Assembly (NCBI RefSeq): GCF_014646335.1
Contig: NZ_BMNG01000011.1
Location: 330,858 to 394,857, forward strand
From: Streptomyces lasiicapitis
GTDB taxonomy: Bacteria; Actinomycetota; Actinomycetes; Streptomycetales; Streptomycetaceae
Length of the DNA stretch: 64,000 nt
Reading direction: 5' to 3'
Shown here: one piece after another, positions 28,127 to 35,949 of the stretch
Position numbering within the stretch: the first letter of the stretch is position 1
How the letters are laid out: the number at the start of each line of letters is the position of its first letter
The notes under the pieces: generated by a model
The model's input: only the letters and a program-made list of their open reading frames with translations
The model's database searches: none
Told to the model about the DNA's origin: nothing
Program-made: the position numbers and the translations under genes

Positions 28127-29635
28127 CTATCCCTCACGGCCCGCGGCGGCGTGCAGCCGGTTCGCGGTATGGATGGCGCGCAGCACGGCGGCGGCCTTGT
28201 TGCGGCATTCGGTGTCCTCGGCGACGGGGTCGGAGTCGGCGACGACCCCGGCTCCGGCCTGCACATACGCGGTGCCGTCGCGAAGGAGCGCGGTGCGGAT
28301 GGCGATGGCGGTGTCGGAGTCGCCCGCGAAGTCGAGGTAGCCGACGCAGCCGCCGTACAGGCCGCGACGGGAGGGCTCCAGTTCGTCGATGATCTGCATG
28401 GCGCGCGGCTTGGGGGCGCCGGAGAGGGTGCCCGCGGGGAAGCAGGCGGTGAGCACGTCGTAGGCGCTGCGGCCGTCGGCGACGCGGCCGGTGACGGTCG
28501 AGACGATGTGCATGACGTGCGAGTACTTCTCGATGGACATGAAGTCCACGACCTCGACGGTGCCGGGCTCGCAGACCCGGCCCAGGTCGTTGCGGCCCAG
28601 GTCGACCAGCATCAGGTGCTCGGCGCGCTCCTTGGGGTCGGCGAGGAGTTCGTCGGCGAGCGCCTGGTCCTCCTGCGGGGTCGCGCCCCGCGGCCGGGTC
28701 CCGGCGATGGGGTGCACCATGGCGCGCCCGTCCTCGACCTTGACCAGGGCCTCCGGCGAGGACCCGACGACGTCGAAGCCGTCGAAGCGGAACAGGTACA
28801 TGTACGGCGACGGGTTGGTGGCCCGCAGCACGCGGTAGACGTCCAACGCGCTTGCCCCGCACGGGGTTTCGAAGCGCTGCGACGGCACGACCTGGAAGGC
28901 CTCGCCCGCGCGGATGCGTTCCTTGATGTCCTCGACGGCGTCCTGGTACTGCTCGCCGCCCCACAGCGCGGTGTACTCGGGCAGTTCGGAGGGCGGGAGC
29001 GCGGCCGGGGGCTGGGCGACGGGCCGGGAGAGGTCGGCCTGCATGGCGTCGAGGCGGGCGAGCGCGTCCGCGTACGCCTCGTCGACGCCGCTGTCGAGGT
29101 CGTTGTGGTTGATCGCGTTGGCGATCAGCAGGACCGAGCCGTCCCAGTGGTCGAGGACGGCGAGGTCGCTGGTGAGCAGCATCGTCAGCTCGGGGAGCCT
29201 GAGGTCGTCGCACTCCCCCGGGCCGATCTTCTCCAGGCGGCGCACGATGTCGTATCCGAGGTAGCCGACCATGCCGCCGGTGAACGGGGGCAGGCCCTCG
29301 GCGCCGGTGAGGTCGCGCGGGGTGTGCAGGGTCTCGACGGTGGCGCGCAGGGCGTGCAGCGGGTCGCCGGTGACGGGCACGCCGACGGGCGGGGTGCCGA
29401 GCCAGTGGGCCTCGCCGTCTCGAGTGGTGAGGGTGGCGGCGCTGCGTACGCCGACGAAGGAGTACCGGGACCACGACCGGCCGTTCTCCGCGGACTCCAG
29501 GAGGAACGTGCCGGGGCGCTCGGCGGCGAGCTTGCGGTAGAGCCCGACCGGGGTGTCGCCGTCCGCGAGGAGTCTGCGGCTGACGGGGATCACTCGGCGG
29601 TCGGTCGCGAGCTTGCGGAAGGTCTCGAGATCCAT
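28127..29635 (-). CDS. trpE: Anthranilate synthase component I
   Basis: A 502-aa chorismate-using subunit that makes anthranilate with glutamine-derived ammonia. LLES at 45-48 and RYSFVG belong to the tryptophan feedback site in the N-terminal domain. HPIAGTRPRG, the FMSIEKYSHVMHIVSTV region and CFPAGTLSGAPKPRAM are chorismate-binding motifs. It starts 11 bp after hisI and is followed 7 bp later by the membrane protein. No trpG or trpD is in the window. No leader peptide or attenuator is seen, because hisI lies directly upstream. Confidence 0.96.
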   Translation of the reverse strand: MDLETFRKLATDRRVIPVSRRLLADGDTPVGLYRKLAAERPGTFLLESAENGRSWSRYSFVGVRSAATLTTRDGEAHWLGTPPVGVPVTGDPLHALRATVETLHTPRDLTGAEGLPPFTGGMVGYLGYDIVRRLEKIGPGECDDLRLPELTMLLTSDLAVLDHWDGSVLLIANAINHNDLDSGVDEAYADALARLDAMQADLSRPVAQPPAALPPSELPEYTALWGGEQYQDAVEDIKERIRAGEAFQVVPSQRFETPCGASALDVYRVLRATNPSPYMYLFRFDGFDVVGSSPEALVKVEDGRAMVHPIAGTRPRGATPQEDQALADELLADPKERAEHLMLVDLGRNDLGRVCEPGTVEVVDFMSIEKYSHVMHIVSTVTGRVADGRSAYDVLTACFPAGTLSGAPKPRAMQIIDELEPSRRGLYGGCVGYLDFAGDSDTAIAIRTALLRDGTAYVQAGAGVVADSDPVAEDTECRNKAAAVLRAIHTANRLHAAAGREG

Positions 29636-29646
29636 GGGAGCAGACC

Positions 29647-30030
29647 CTACTTACCCGGTGCCGGGGCGTCGGCCACGGCGAGCACGTCGGTGTCGAAGCA
29701 GGTGCGGGTGCCGGTGTGGCAGGCTGCGCCGACCTGGTCGACCTGGACGAGGACGGTGTCCGCGTCGCAGTCGAGGGCCACGGACTTCACGTACTGGAAG
29801 TGGCCTGACGTGTCGCCCTTGACCCAGTACTCCTGCCGGCTGCGCGACCAGTAGGTGCAGCGGCCCGTCGTCAGGGTGCGGTGCAGGGCCTCGTCGTCCA
29901 TCCAGCCGAGCATCAGCACCTCGCCGGTGTCGTACTGCTGGGCGATGGCGGGGACCAGGCCGTCGGCGCTGCGCCTGAGGCGGGCGGCGATCTCGGGGTC
30001 GAGGCTGCTGGGCTTGGGCGATGCGGTCAT
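29647..30030 (-). CDS. hisI: Phosphoribosyl-AMP cyclohydrolase
   Basis: A 127-aa enzyme opening the adenine ring of PR-AMP (third step of histidine synthesis). WMDDEALHRTL, YWSRSRQEYWVKGDTSGH, the Mg site DCDADT and the zinc cysteines in ACHTGTRTCF are all present. The ATG at 30030 is used because the nearby ATG at 30037 is stopped at once. It is separated from the rest of the his cluster by about 3 kb and forms the head of the trpE operon. The PR-ATP pyrophosphatase (hisE) and hisG are not in the window. Confidence 0.96.
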   Translation of the reverse strand: MTASPKPSSLDPEIAARLRRSADGLVPAIAQQYDTGEVLMLGWMDDEALHRTLTTGRCTYWSRSRQEYWVKGDTSGHFQYVKSVALDCDADTVLVQVDQVGAACHTGTRTCFDTDVLAVADAPAPGK

Positions 30031-30099
30031 GGGCCCATTGTGCCGCCCGCGCGGTGCCCGCCCGGCGGACGTCCACTGTCCGGACCGGGCACCCGGTCG

Positions 30100-30105
30100 T
30101 AGGCT
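30100..30105 (+). promoter_or_regulatory. TAGGCT -10 box, leaderless start
   Basis: TAGGCT lies six bases before the ATG at 30112, with no ribosome site between. This spacing predicts a transcript beginning at or next to the start codon, a common arrangement in Streptomyces. Confidence 0.55.
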
Positions 30106-30111
30106 GGCTCC

Positions 30112-30747
30112 ATGTCGACCCATGCCAAGCGTGAACGGCTTCTCCTCGCCGATCTGTTGGAAGCCGCAGGACCGGACGCGCCGACCCTCTGCGACGGCTG
30201 GAACACCCGTGATCTCGCGGCCCACGTGGTGGTGCGCGAGCGGCGCGCGGACGCCGCGGGCGGGATCCTGATCAAGCAGCTCGCCGGGCGCCTGGAGCGG
30301 GTGCAGGCGGAGTTCGCCGCGAAGCCGTACGAGGAGCTGATCCAGCTGATCCGTACGGGACCGCCGCGGTTCTCGCCCTTCAATCTGAAGCAGGTCGACG
30401 AGGCGTCGAACGCCGTGGAGTTCTACGTCCACGCCGAGGACGTGCGCCGCGCCCAGCCCGACTGGACGCCGCGCGAGCTCGACCCGGTGTTCGCCGACGC
30501 CCTGTGGTCCCGCCTGGAGCGGATGGCCCGCGTCGTCGGCAGGAAGGCGCCGGTCGGCCTGGTCCTGCGCCGTCCGGACGGGCAGACGGCGGTGGCGCAC
30601 CGCGGCGCCCCGGTCGTCACGGCGACGGGTGAGCCGGCCGAGCTCCTGATGTTCGTCTTCGGCCGCCAGGAGGCGGCGGACGTGGAGCTGGAGGGCGACA
30701 AGGACGCGGTGGCGCGGCTGCACGAGGCGAAGCAGCTCGGTCTCTGA
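30112..30747 (+). CDS. TIGR03085 family (DinB/mycothiol S-transferase-like) protein
   Basis: A 211-aa protein of the actinobacterial TIGR03085 group, related to the DinB/maleylpyruvate isomerase N-terminal fold that often binds a metal and uses mycothiol. LCDGWNTRDLAAHVVVRERR contains the conserved His of the fold, and FYVHAEDVRRAQPDW a second conserved His. The C-terminal half resembles an SCP2-like domain. Divergent from hisI and transcribed alone. The stop codon lies inside the first copy of a 20-bp tandem repeat. The substrate is unknown. Confidence 0.8.
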   Translation: MSTHAKRERLLLADLLEAAGPDAPTLCDGWNTRDLAAHVVVRERRADAAGGILIKQLAGRLERVQAEFAAKPYEELIQLIRTGPPRFSPFNLKQVDEASNAVEFYVHAEDVRRAQPDWTPRELDPVFADALWSRLERMARVVGRKAPVGLVLRRPDGQTAVAHRGAPVVTATGEPAELLMFVFGRQEAADVELEGDKDAVARLHEAKQLGL

Positions 30748-30812
30748 CGGTCGGACTCTCGACGTCTCTGGCGGTCGGACTCTCGACCGACGTCTCTGAC
30801 GGTCGGACTCTC
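30741..30812 (+). repeat. Three copies of a 20-bp repeat across a stop codon
   Basis: TCTCTG(A/G)CGGTCGGACTCTC at 30741-30760, 30765-30784 and 30793-30812. The first copy includes the last codons and the TGA of the TIGR03085 gene, so the gene's own end was the likely source of the array. Confidence 0.85.
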
Positions 30813-30831
30813 AGCGGGCCGGAAGCTGGAA

Positions 30832-30868
30832 CGGCCGCGGCAGGCGCTGTGAACTCCTGCCGCGGCCG
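30832..30868. terminator. Bidirectional terminator hairpin
   Basis: A perfect 13-bp stem CGGCCGCGGCAGG/CCTGCCGCGGCCG with an 11-base loop, between the convergent TIGR03085 gene and the antitoxin-like gene. Confidence 0.75.
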
Positions 30869-30888
30869 TGGTCCGTGCCCGTCCCGCG

Positions 30889-31080
30889 TCACCGCTGGGG
30901 CGGTTCCTCCGGCCGGTCGGCGCCGAGCTGCCCCTTGAGCTTGTCCTGGGCCGTGTCGACCTGGCTGCTGTACTTGCCCTGAGTCTTGTCGTCGACAAAG
31001 TCTCCGGCCTTGTCGATGCCCTGTCCGGCCTTGTCCTCGTGACCCTTGAGCATCTGCTTCAGCTTGTCCATCACAGACAT
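30889..31080 (-). CDS. MT0933-type antitoxin-like protein, 63 aa
   Basis: A small, highly charged helical protein, MSVMDKLKQMLKGHEDKAG then QGIDKAGDFVDDKTQGKYSS, that fits the MT0933-like antitoxin family described from mycobacteria. The ATG has a perfect AAGGAGG 6 bp upstream. No toxin gene is adjacent: the next gene on the same strand is an MFS transporter 78 bp upstream. Similar sequences in Streptomyces are common without a toxin, so a stress or protein-protecting role is as likely as true antitoxin function. Confidence 0.7.
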   Translation of the reverse strand: MSVMDKLKQMLKGHEDKAGQGIDKAGDFVDDKTQGKYSSQVDTAQDKLKGQLGADRPEEPPQR

Positions 31081-31158
31081 CGCCGACCTCCTTGCTGTTC
31101 GTCGGTCACTTCCAGCATGGGCTCCGAGTACGCAGCGCGCATCCGCAGGACCCCGCAG

Positions 31159-32430
31159 TCACCGCGCCGGCTCGGCACCACGCAGCCGGCGCAGCCCCAC
31201 CAGGGCCCCCGCCCCGGTCACCACGGCCCCCGCCACGAACACGGGACCGACACCCCACGTACCGATGGCGACCCCGGTGAGCGGGTAGCACAGCGGCGGC
31301 ACCCCGAGCGTGAGCAGGCTCGCCACCGACATCACCCGCCCCATGTACGCGGGCTCGGTGACCGTCTGCACCAGCGCCCCGCCCAGTGCCCCGCCCAGTG
31401 CCCCGCCGAGCCCGAGCAGCAGCCCCACCAGCAGTGCCGCGAGCACCGCCCACGCGACCGACGGCACGAACGCCAGGGCCGCGAGCGCCGCCGCCCCGGG
31501 CAGCGCCGTCCACGAGAGGACCGCCCCGGCCCGCCGCACCCGCCCGCGCACGGCCACGAAGAGCGCGGCGAGACCGGCCCCGGCGCCGAACCCGGACACG
31601 ACCCACCCCATGCCGCCCGCGCCCCAGCCCCGCTCGTCGGCGAGCAGCACCATCCCCACGTTGCCGGGCCCGGAGAAGCCCATCTCGGTCACCGCGATCA
31701 CGACCATGAGGGGTGCGAGCACCTTGTGCCCGCGTACGTACCGCAGCCCGCTCAGCAACTGCCGCCGAGGGGATTCCGTGGTGCCCGCCCGGTCGTCGGC
31801 GGGCAGTTCGCGGACCTTCACGGCGAGGAGCAGCGGCAGGGAGAGCGCGAACAGCGCCCCGGCCACGGCGAACCCCGTCGCGGGCCCGCCCAGCGCGACG
31901 GCCGCGCCGCCCGCCGGGGCCGCCGTCACCGTCGCCACCCGCTGCGCGAGCCCCCGCATGCCCTGCACCCGCGCCAGTTCCCCCGGCGCGGTGAGCCGCG
32001 GCGGCAGCGCGCCCACGGCGGGCAGGAACAGCGCGTCCACCACGCCGAAGAGCAGGGCGGCCACGACCAGCAGCCAGACCGCGGGGGTCGACACCCACAG
32101 CGCCGCAGCCAGGGCGAGAATCACCACGCACCGCGCGGCATCGCTGCCGATCACCACCCGCCGGGGCCCGAACCGGTCGGCGACCACTCCCCCGCCGAGC
32201 ATCAGGACGGCGCGAGGCACGGCGCCGACGGCGAGCACCAGGCCGGTCTGGGTGGCGTCGCCGCTGCGGGTAGCGGCCCAGGACAGTGCCGCGAAGTAGA
32301 CGCTGTCGCCGATCATCGAGGCGGTGTACGCAGCGAGCCAGCGCAGGACGTTCCCGTCCCGGTGAGCGGGCTTCCCGGCTTTGGCAGGGGCGGTGGCGGT
32401 GGTGCGCGGCTCGGTGGCGGTCACGCCCAT
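31159..32430 (-). CDS. MFS efflux transporter
   Basis: A 423-aa major facilitator protein with 12 predicted helices, of the drug/multidrug exporter type (MFS_3-like). VVADRFGPRRVV is the loop 2-3 signature, and GGALGGALGGALV a Gly-rich helix in the second half. The ATG at 32430 lies 7 bp after the stop of an ArsR-type regulator gene on the same strand, so it is regulated with it. The substrate is unknown; the pair looks like a self-regulated export system for a toxic compound. Confidence 0.88.
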   Translation of the reverse strand: MGVTATEPRTTATAPAKAGKPAHRDGNVLRWLAAYTASMIGDSVYFAALSWAATRSGDATQTGLVLAVGAVPRAVLMLGGGVVADRFGPRRVVIGSDAARCVVILALAAALWVSTPAVWLLVVAALLFGVVDALFLPAVGALPPRLTAPGELARVQGMRGLAQRVATVTAAPAGGAAVALGGPATGFAVAGALFALSLPLLLAVKVRELPADDRAGTTESPRRQLLSGLRYVRGHKVLAPLMVVIAVTEMGFSGPGNVGMVLLADERGWGAGGMGWVVSGFGAGAGLAALFVAVRGRVRRAGAVLSWTALPGAAALAALAFVPSVAWAVLAALLVGLLLGLGGALGGALGGALVQTVTEPAYMGRVMSVASLLTLGVPPLCYPLTGVAIGTWGVGPVFVAGAVVTGAGALVGLRRLRGAEPAR

Positions 32431-32437
32431 CAGCCCT

Positions 32438-33067
32438 TCATGAGGTCCGGAACGGGAAGCTGTAGAGGTGCAGCGCGACGTTCTCGCGCCCTTCGTCGTC
32501 GCCCGCCTCGTGCGCGGTGTTGCCGGAGTCGACGTACTTCCTGATGACGGCCCGCAACTCGCCGGAGAGGGCGGAGAGTTCGGGGGCGGTGAGCCGGAGC
32601 AGATAGTCGGAGCCGTCCGACGCGGCCTGCCACTCGGGGCTCCAGGCGGGCTGCTCGTCGAGATAGCGCAGGTAGGCATCGGTGCGCTGGTCGACGATGG
32701 TGCGGGAGACGGCGGTGTGCGCGGCGAGCTTCTCGGGGGCGTCCTCGAAGTCCCGCCGGTGCAGGCTGAGGCCCTGCTGCGCGGGCTGCCACCAGCGTTC
32801 GCGGCCGTCGCCGCGCTGTGCGCCCGGCGCCTCCACGATGAGGCCGTGCTCGGCGAGTTTGCGCAGGTGGTAGCTGACCAGCGAGACGGCGCCGTCGACC
32901 TCTTCGGCGAGCTGCGAGGCGGTCGCCCTGCGGCGTACGTACAGGGAGCGGTACAGCTTCAGGCGGAGGGGGTGGCCCAGGGCCTTCAACGTGCCGAGGT
33001 CGGTGATGCGGCGGTCCTCGGGCTGGTCGTTCGCGCCCTGCTCGGCCTGATCGGGCTTGTCGTTCAT
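32438..33067 (-). CDS. ArsR-type winged-helix transcriptional regulator
   Basis: 209 aa. The HTH is at about residues 20-85: LGTLKALGHPLRLKLYRSL, then ATASQLAEEVDGAVSLVSYHLRKLAEHGLI, a clear ArsR/HTH_20 fold. There is no Cys metal site, so it is unlikely to sense metals. The longer C-terminal domain probably binds a ligand. The start is ATG 33067 (MNDKPDQ, GAGGGGC upstream); the frame open to 33103 would run through the operator. It lies directly upstream of the MFS gene and faces a double palindrome in its own promoter. Confidence 0.9.
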   Translation of the reverse strand: MNDKPDQAEQGANDQPEDRRITDLGTLKALGHPLRLKLYRSLYVRRRATASQLAEEVDGAVSLVSYHLRKLAEHGLIVEAPGAQRGDGRERWWQPAQQGLSLHRRDFEDAPEKLAAHTAVSRTIVDQRTDAYLRYLDEQPAWSPEWQAASDGSDYLLRLTAPELSALSGELRAVIRKYVDSGNTAHEAGDDEGRENVALHLYSFPFRTS

Positions 33068-33094
33068 GCCCCTCACGCTAGATAGGAAGGAAAA

Positions 33095-33118
33095 GTTGCG
33101 CAATCATTTTTGCGCAAC
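33095..33118. promoter_or_regulatory. Double TTGCGCAA operator of the ArsR/MFS unit
   Basis: TTGCGCAA, itself a palindrome, occurs at 33096-33103 and 33110-33117. Together they make a 9-bp inverted repeat, GTTGCGCAA/TTGCGCAAC, around TCATTT. Flanking AAGGAA/TTCCTT bases extend the symmetry. It lies 29-52 bp before the regulator start, the expected place for self-repression. It is also a strikingly AT-rich spot. Confidence 0.75.
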
Positions 33119-33166
33119 CTTCCTTTCCCATTTCCCTCGCTGTCCGGACACGACCCGGACGCGACA

Positions 33167-33199
33167 AGGCCCCGGCCACCCTGAGGTGAACCGGGGCCT
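33167..33199 (-). terminator. Terminator of the his operon
   Basis: AGGCCCCGG (33167-33175) pairs with CCGGGGCCT (33191-33199) over a 15-base loop, 15 bp past the hisF stop; on the minus strand TTGTCG follows. Confidence 0.65.
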
Positions 33200-33214
33200 G
33201 GCGGCGACGCGGAG

Positions 33215-33970
33215 CTAGCGGACGACGTGCCCCGCCTCCCGCAGCGTCTCCTTGACCTCGCCGATGCGCAGGTCGCCGAAGTGGAACACCGACGCGGCGA
33301 GCACCGCGTCCGCGCCCGCCGCGACGGCGGGCGGGAAGTGGTCGAGGCGGCCCGCGCCGCCCGAGGCGATGACGGGCACCGTGACGTGCTTGCGGACGGC
33401 CTCGATCATCTCGATGTCGTAGCCGTCCTTCGTGCCGTCGGCGTCCATCGAGTTCAGCAGGATCTCGCCCGCGCCCAACTCGGCGGCGCGGTGCGCCCAT
33501 TCGACGGCGTCGATCCCGGCGGACTTCCGGCCGCCGTGGGTGGTGACCTCGAAGGTCCCGGCTTCCGTGCGCCGGGCGTCCACCGAGAGCACCAGCACCT
33601 GCCGCCCGAACCGCTCGGCGATCTCGCGGATCAGGTCGGGGCGCGCGATGGCCGCCGTGTTCACGCCGACCTTGTCCGCGCCCGCCCGCAGCAGCTTGTC
33701 GACGTCCTCGGCCGTGCGGACGCCGCCGCCGACCGTGAGCGGGATGAAGACCTGCTCGGCGGTGCGGCGGACCACGTCGTACGTCGTCTCGCGGTCGCCG
33801 GAGGACGCGGTGATGTCCAGGAACGTCAGCTCGTCGGCGCCCTCGGCGTCGTACACCTTGGCCATCTCGACGGGGTCGCCCGCGTCGCGCAGGTTCTGGA
33901 AGTTGACGCCCTTGACGACCCGGCCCTTGTCCACGTCCAGGCAGGGGATGACGCGTACGGCGAGGGTCAT
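33215..33970 (-). CDS. hisF: Imidazole glycerol phosphate synthase, cyclase subunit
   Basis: A 251-aa TIM barrel that, with ammonia from HisH, turns PRFAR into imidazole glycerol phosphate and AICAR. RVIPCLDVDKGRVVKGVNF has the catalytic Asp11-type residue, ELTFLDITAS, VGGGVRTAEDV and DADGTKDGYD with the second catalytic Asp are present. The ATG overlaps the RidA-family stop by 4 bp. Last gene of the hisD-to-hisF operon. Confidence 0.97.
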   Translation of the reverse strand: MTLAVRVIPCLDVDKGRVVKGVNFQNLRDAGDPVEMAKVYDAEGADELTFLDITASSGDRETTYDVVRRTAEQVFIPLTVGGGVRTAEDVDKLLRAGADKVGVNTAAIARPDLIREIAERFGRQVLVLSVDARRTEAGTFEVTTHGGRKSAGIDAVEWAHRAAELGAGEILLNSMDADGTKDGYDIEMIEAVRKHVTVPVIASGGAGRLDHFPPAVAAGADAVLAASVFHFGDLRIGEVKETLREAGHVVR

Positions 33971-34422
33971 GCCGGGCCTCCCTCGACCGGAGCGGCCAGG
34001 GCATCCGGGTCAGCCGGAACGGCCGACGCGGCCGGGGTCCGGTACGCCTCCACCTCGACCTCGACGACCAGGCTCGGGTCGATGAAGCCGGAGACGATGA
34101 GCATCGACGCGGCCGGGCGCACGTCGTCGAACAGCTCCTTGTGGGCGCGGCCCACGTCGTCGACGTCGCGGGCGTGCGTGAGGTACATGCGGGTGCGCAC
34201 GACGTGCTCGCGGCCCAGGCCCAGCTTCTTCAGCGCGTCGACGGCGACTTGGAAGGCGTTCATCGTCTGCTCGTAGGGCGTGCCCGCGTCTATCGAGCCG
34301 TTCACCACGGACGTGCAACCCGCCACCAGGACGAGGCCGTTGGGCAGCTCGACCGCGCGGGAGTAGCCGACGGCCTCCTCCCACGGCCCGCCCGAACTCA
34401 CCCTGCGGACACCGGAGCTCAT
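33967..34422 (-). CDS. RidA-family (YjgF/UK114) protein in the his operon
   Basis: A 151-aa RidA-fold protein. VSSGGPWEEAVGYSRAVELPNGLVLVAGCTS is the N-terminal strand region, LGLGREHVVRTRMYLTHARD holds the conserved Arg that binds the imine carboxylate, and PAASMLIVSGFIDPSLVVEVEVEAYR is the C-terminal signature. RidA enzymes hydrolyse reactive enamines and imines from PLP enzymes. Both ends overlap neighbours by 4 bp (ATGA), tying it to priA and hisF. A repair role for a his-pathway intermediate or for HisC by-products is my inference. Confidence 0.88.
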   Translation of the reverse strand: MSSGVRRVSSGGPWEEAVGYSRAVELPNGLVLVAGCTSVVNGSIDAGTPYEQTMNAFQVAVDALKKLGLGREHVVRTRMYLTHARDVDDVGRAHKELFDDVRPAASMLIVSGFIDPSLVVEVEVEAYRTPAASAVPADPDALAAPVEGGPA

Positions 34423-35147
34423 GACGACGCCACCGCCGCGAGGGCCTCTTCCAGGGTGAACGCCTTCGCGTACAGCGCCTTGCCGACGATCGCGCCCTCC
34501 ACGCCCTGCGGCACGAGCTGCGAGATGGCGCGCAGGTCGTCCAGGGAGGAGACGCCGCCGGAGGCGACGACCGGGCGGTCGGTGGCCGCGCACACGTTGC
34601 GCAGCAGCTCCAGGTTCGGGCCCTGGAGCGTGCCGTCCTTGGCGATGTCGGTGACCACGTAGCGCGCGCAGCCCTCGGCGTTCAGGCGCTCCAGGGTTTC
34701 GTAGAGGTCGCCGCCGTCGCGGGTCCAGCCGCGGCCGCGCAGCGTGGTGCCGCGTACGTCGAGGCCGACCGCGATCTTGTCGCCGTGCTCGGCGATGACC
34801 TTGGCGACCCAGTCCGGGGTCTCCAGGGCGGCGGTGCCGAGGTTGACGCGGGTGCAGCCGGTGGCGAGGGCGGCGGCGAGGGTGTCGTCGTCGCGGATGC
34901 CTCCGGAGAGCTCCACCTTGATGTCCATGGCGGCGGCGACCTCGGCGATCAGCTCGCGGTTGTCGCCGGTGCCGAACGCCGCGTCCAGGTCCACCAGGTG
35001 CAGCCACTCGGCGCCCGACCGCTGCCAGGCCAGGGCGGCCTCCAGCGGGGAGCCGTAGGAGGTCTCCGAGCCGGACTCGCCGTGGACGAGGCGCACGGCC
35101 TGGCCGTCGCGGACGTCGACGGCGGGGAGGAGTTCGAGGGTGCTCAC
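34419..35147 (-). CDS. priA: Bifunctional ProFAR isomerase / PRA isomerase
   Basis: A 242-aa TIM barrel of the HisA family. LLPAVDVRDGQAVRLVHGE carries the first catalytic Asp, VELSGGIRDDDTL the first phosphate loop, and VVTDIAKDGTLQGPN the second catalytic Asp and loop. In actinobacteria that lack trpF this protein, called PriA, does both the HisA step and the TrpF step of tryptophan synthesis, and no trpF is visible beside the trp genes here. The GTG overlaps the hisH stop, and its stop overlaps the RidA-family ATG. Confidence 0.95.
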   Translation of the reverse strand: MSTLELLPAVDVRDGQAVRLVHGESGSETSYGSPLEAALAWQRSGAEWLHLVDLDAAFGTGDNRELIAEVAAAMDIKVELSGGIRDDDTLAAALATGCTRVNLGTAALETPDWVAKVIAEHGDKIAVGLDVRGTTLRGRGWTRDGGDLYETLERLNAEGCARYVVTDIAKDGTLQGPNLELLRNVCAATDRPVVASGGVSSLDDLRAISQLVPQGVEGAIVGKALYAKAFTLEEALAAVASS

Positions 35148-35785
35148 AGGGTTCCGATCCAGTTGGTGAGGAGCTGGGCGCCGGCGTCGCCGGACTTCTC
35201 GGGGTGGAACTGGGTGGCCCACAGGGCGCCGTTCTCCACGGCCGCGACGAACGGCTCGCCGTGCGTGGTCCAGGCGACCTTGGGGGCGCGCATCACGGGG
35301 TTCGCGACTTCCAGGGACCAGTCGTGGACCGCGTACGAATGCACGAAGTAGTAACGCTCGTCCGCGCCGAGGCCCTTGAACAACTCGGAGTCCGCCGGGG
35401 CCGCGACCGTGTTCCAGCCCATGTGCGGCACGGTCTCGGCCTTCAGGGGCTCGACCGTGCCGGGCCACTCGTCCAGGCCCTCGGTCTCGACGCCGTGCTC
35501 GATGCCGCGCGCGAAGAGGATCTGCATGCCGACGCAGATGCCCATGACCGGGCGCCCGCCGGACAGGCGGCGGCCGACGATCCAGTCGCCGCGCGCCTCG
35601 ATGAGGCCCTTCATGCAGGCGGCGAAGGCGCCGACGCCGGGCACGAGGAGGCCGTCGGCGTTCATCGCCTTGTCGTAGTCACGCGTGATCTCGACGTCGG
35701 CGCCCGCGCGGGCGAGGGCCCGCTCCGCGGAGCGGACGTTCCCGAAGCCGTAGTCGAAGACGACGACTCGCTTGCCGGAGGTCAA
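35144..35785 (-). CDS. hisH: Imidazole glycerol phosphate synthase, glutaminase subunit
   Basis: A 213-aa class I glutaminase that feeds ammonia to HisF. GICVGMQ has the nucleophile Cys, and FHPEKS the His/Glu of the triad. I choose TTG 35785 as start: GGAGG is 7 bp upstream and the codon overlaps the stop of the small upstream ORF (TTGA), the same pattern as the other junctions of this operon. The GTG at 35791 would leave the ribosome site one base away. An ordinary annotation would probably use that GTG. Confidence 0.93.
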   Translation of the reverse strand: MTSGKRVVVFDYGFGNVRSAERALARAGADVEITRDYDKAMNADGLLVPGVGAFAACMKGLIEARGDWIVGRRLSGGRPVMGICVGMQILFARGIEHGVETEGLDEWPGTVEPLKAETVPHMGWNTVAAPADSELFKGLGADERYYFVHSYAVHDWSLEVANPVMRAPKVAWTTHGEPFVAAVENGALWATQFHPEKSGDAGAQLLTNWIGTL

Positions 35786-35946
35786 TTCCACACCTCCAGG
35801 CGGACGACGCCCGCGATCAGGCACATGGCGGCGCCGATGGACAGGAGCGTGATGAGGCTCCTGGACTGCTTCTGCTTGACGAAGGAGTAGACGCCGCCGA
35901 GCAGGAAGAGCCCGACGAAGAACAGCAGGGTGGAGGTACCGCTCAT
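35782..35946 (-). CDS. 54-aa membrane protein inside the his operon
   Basis: A short gene between hisB and hisH, starting MSGTSTLLFFVGLFLLGGVY and ending GVVRLEVWN. It has two hydrophobic helices (LLFFVGLFLLGGVYSFV and LITLLSIGAAMCLIAGVV) joined by a basic loop KQKQSRS, a small hairpin membrane protein. Its ATG is 3 bp from the hisB stop, and its TGA overlaps the hisH TTG. Its compact fit between two his genes argues that it is real. Function unknown; it may anchor or simply couple translation. Confidence 0.75.
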   Translation of the reverse strand: MSGTSTLLFFVGLFLLGGVYSFVKQKQSRSLITLLSIGAAMCLIAGVVRLEVWN

Positions 35947-35949
35947 GGC

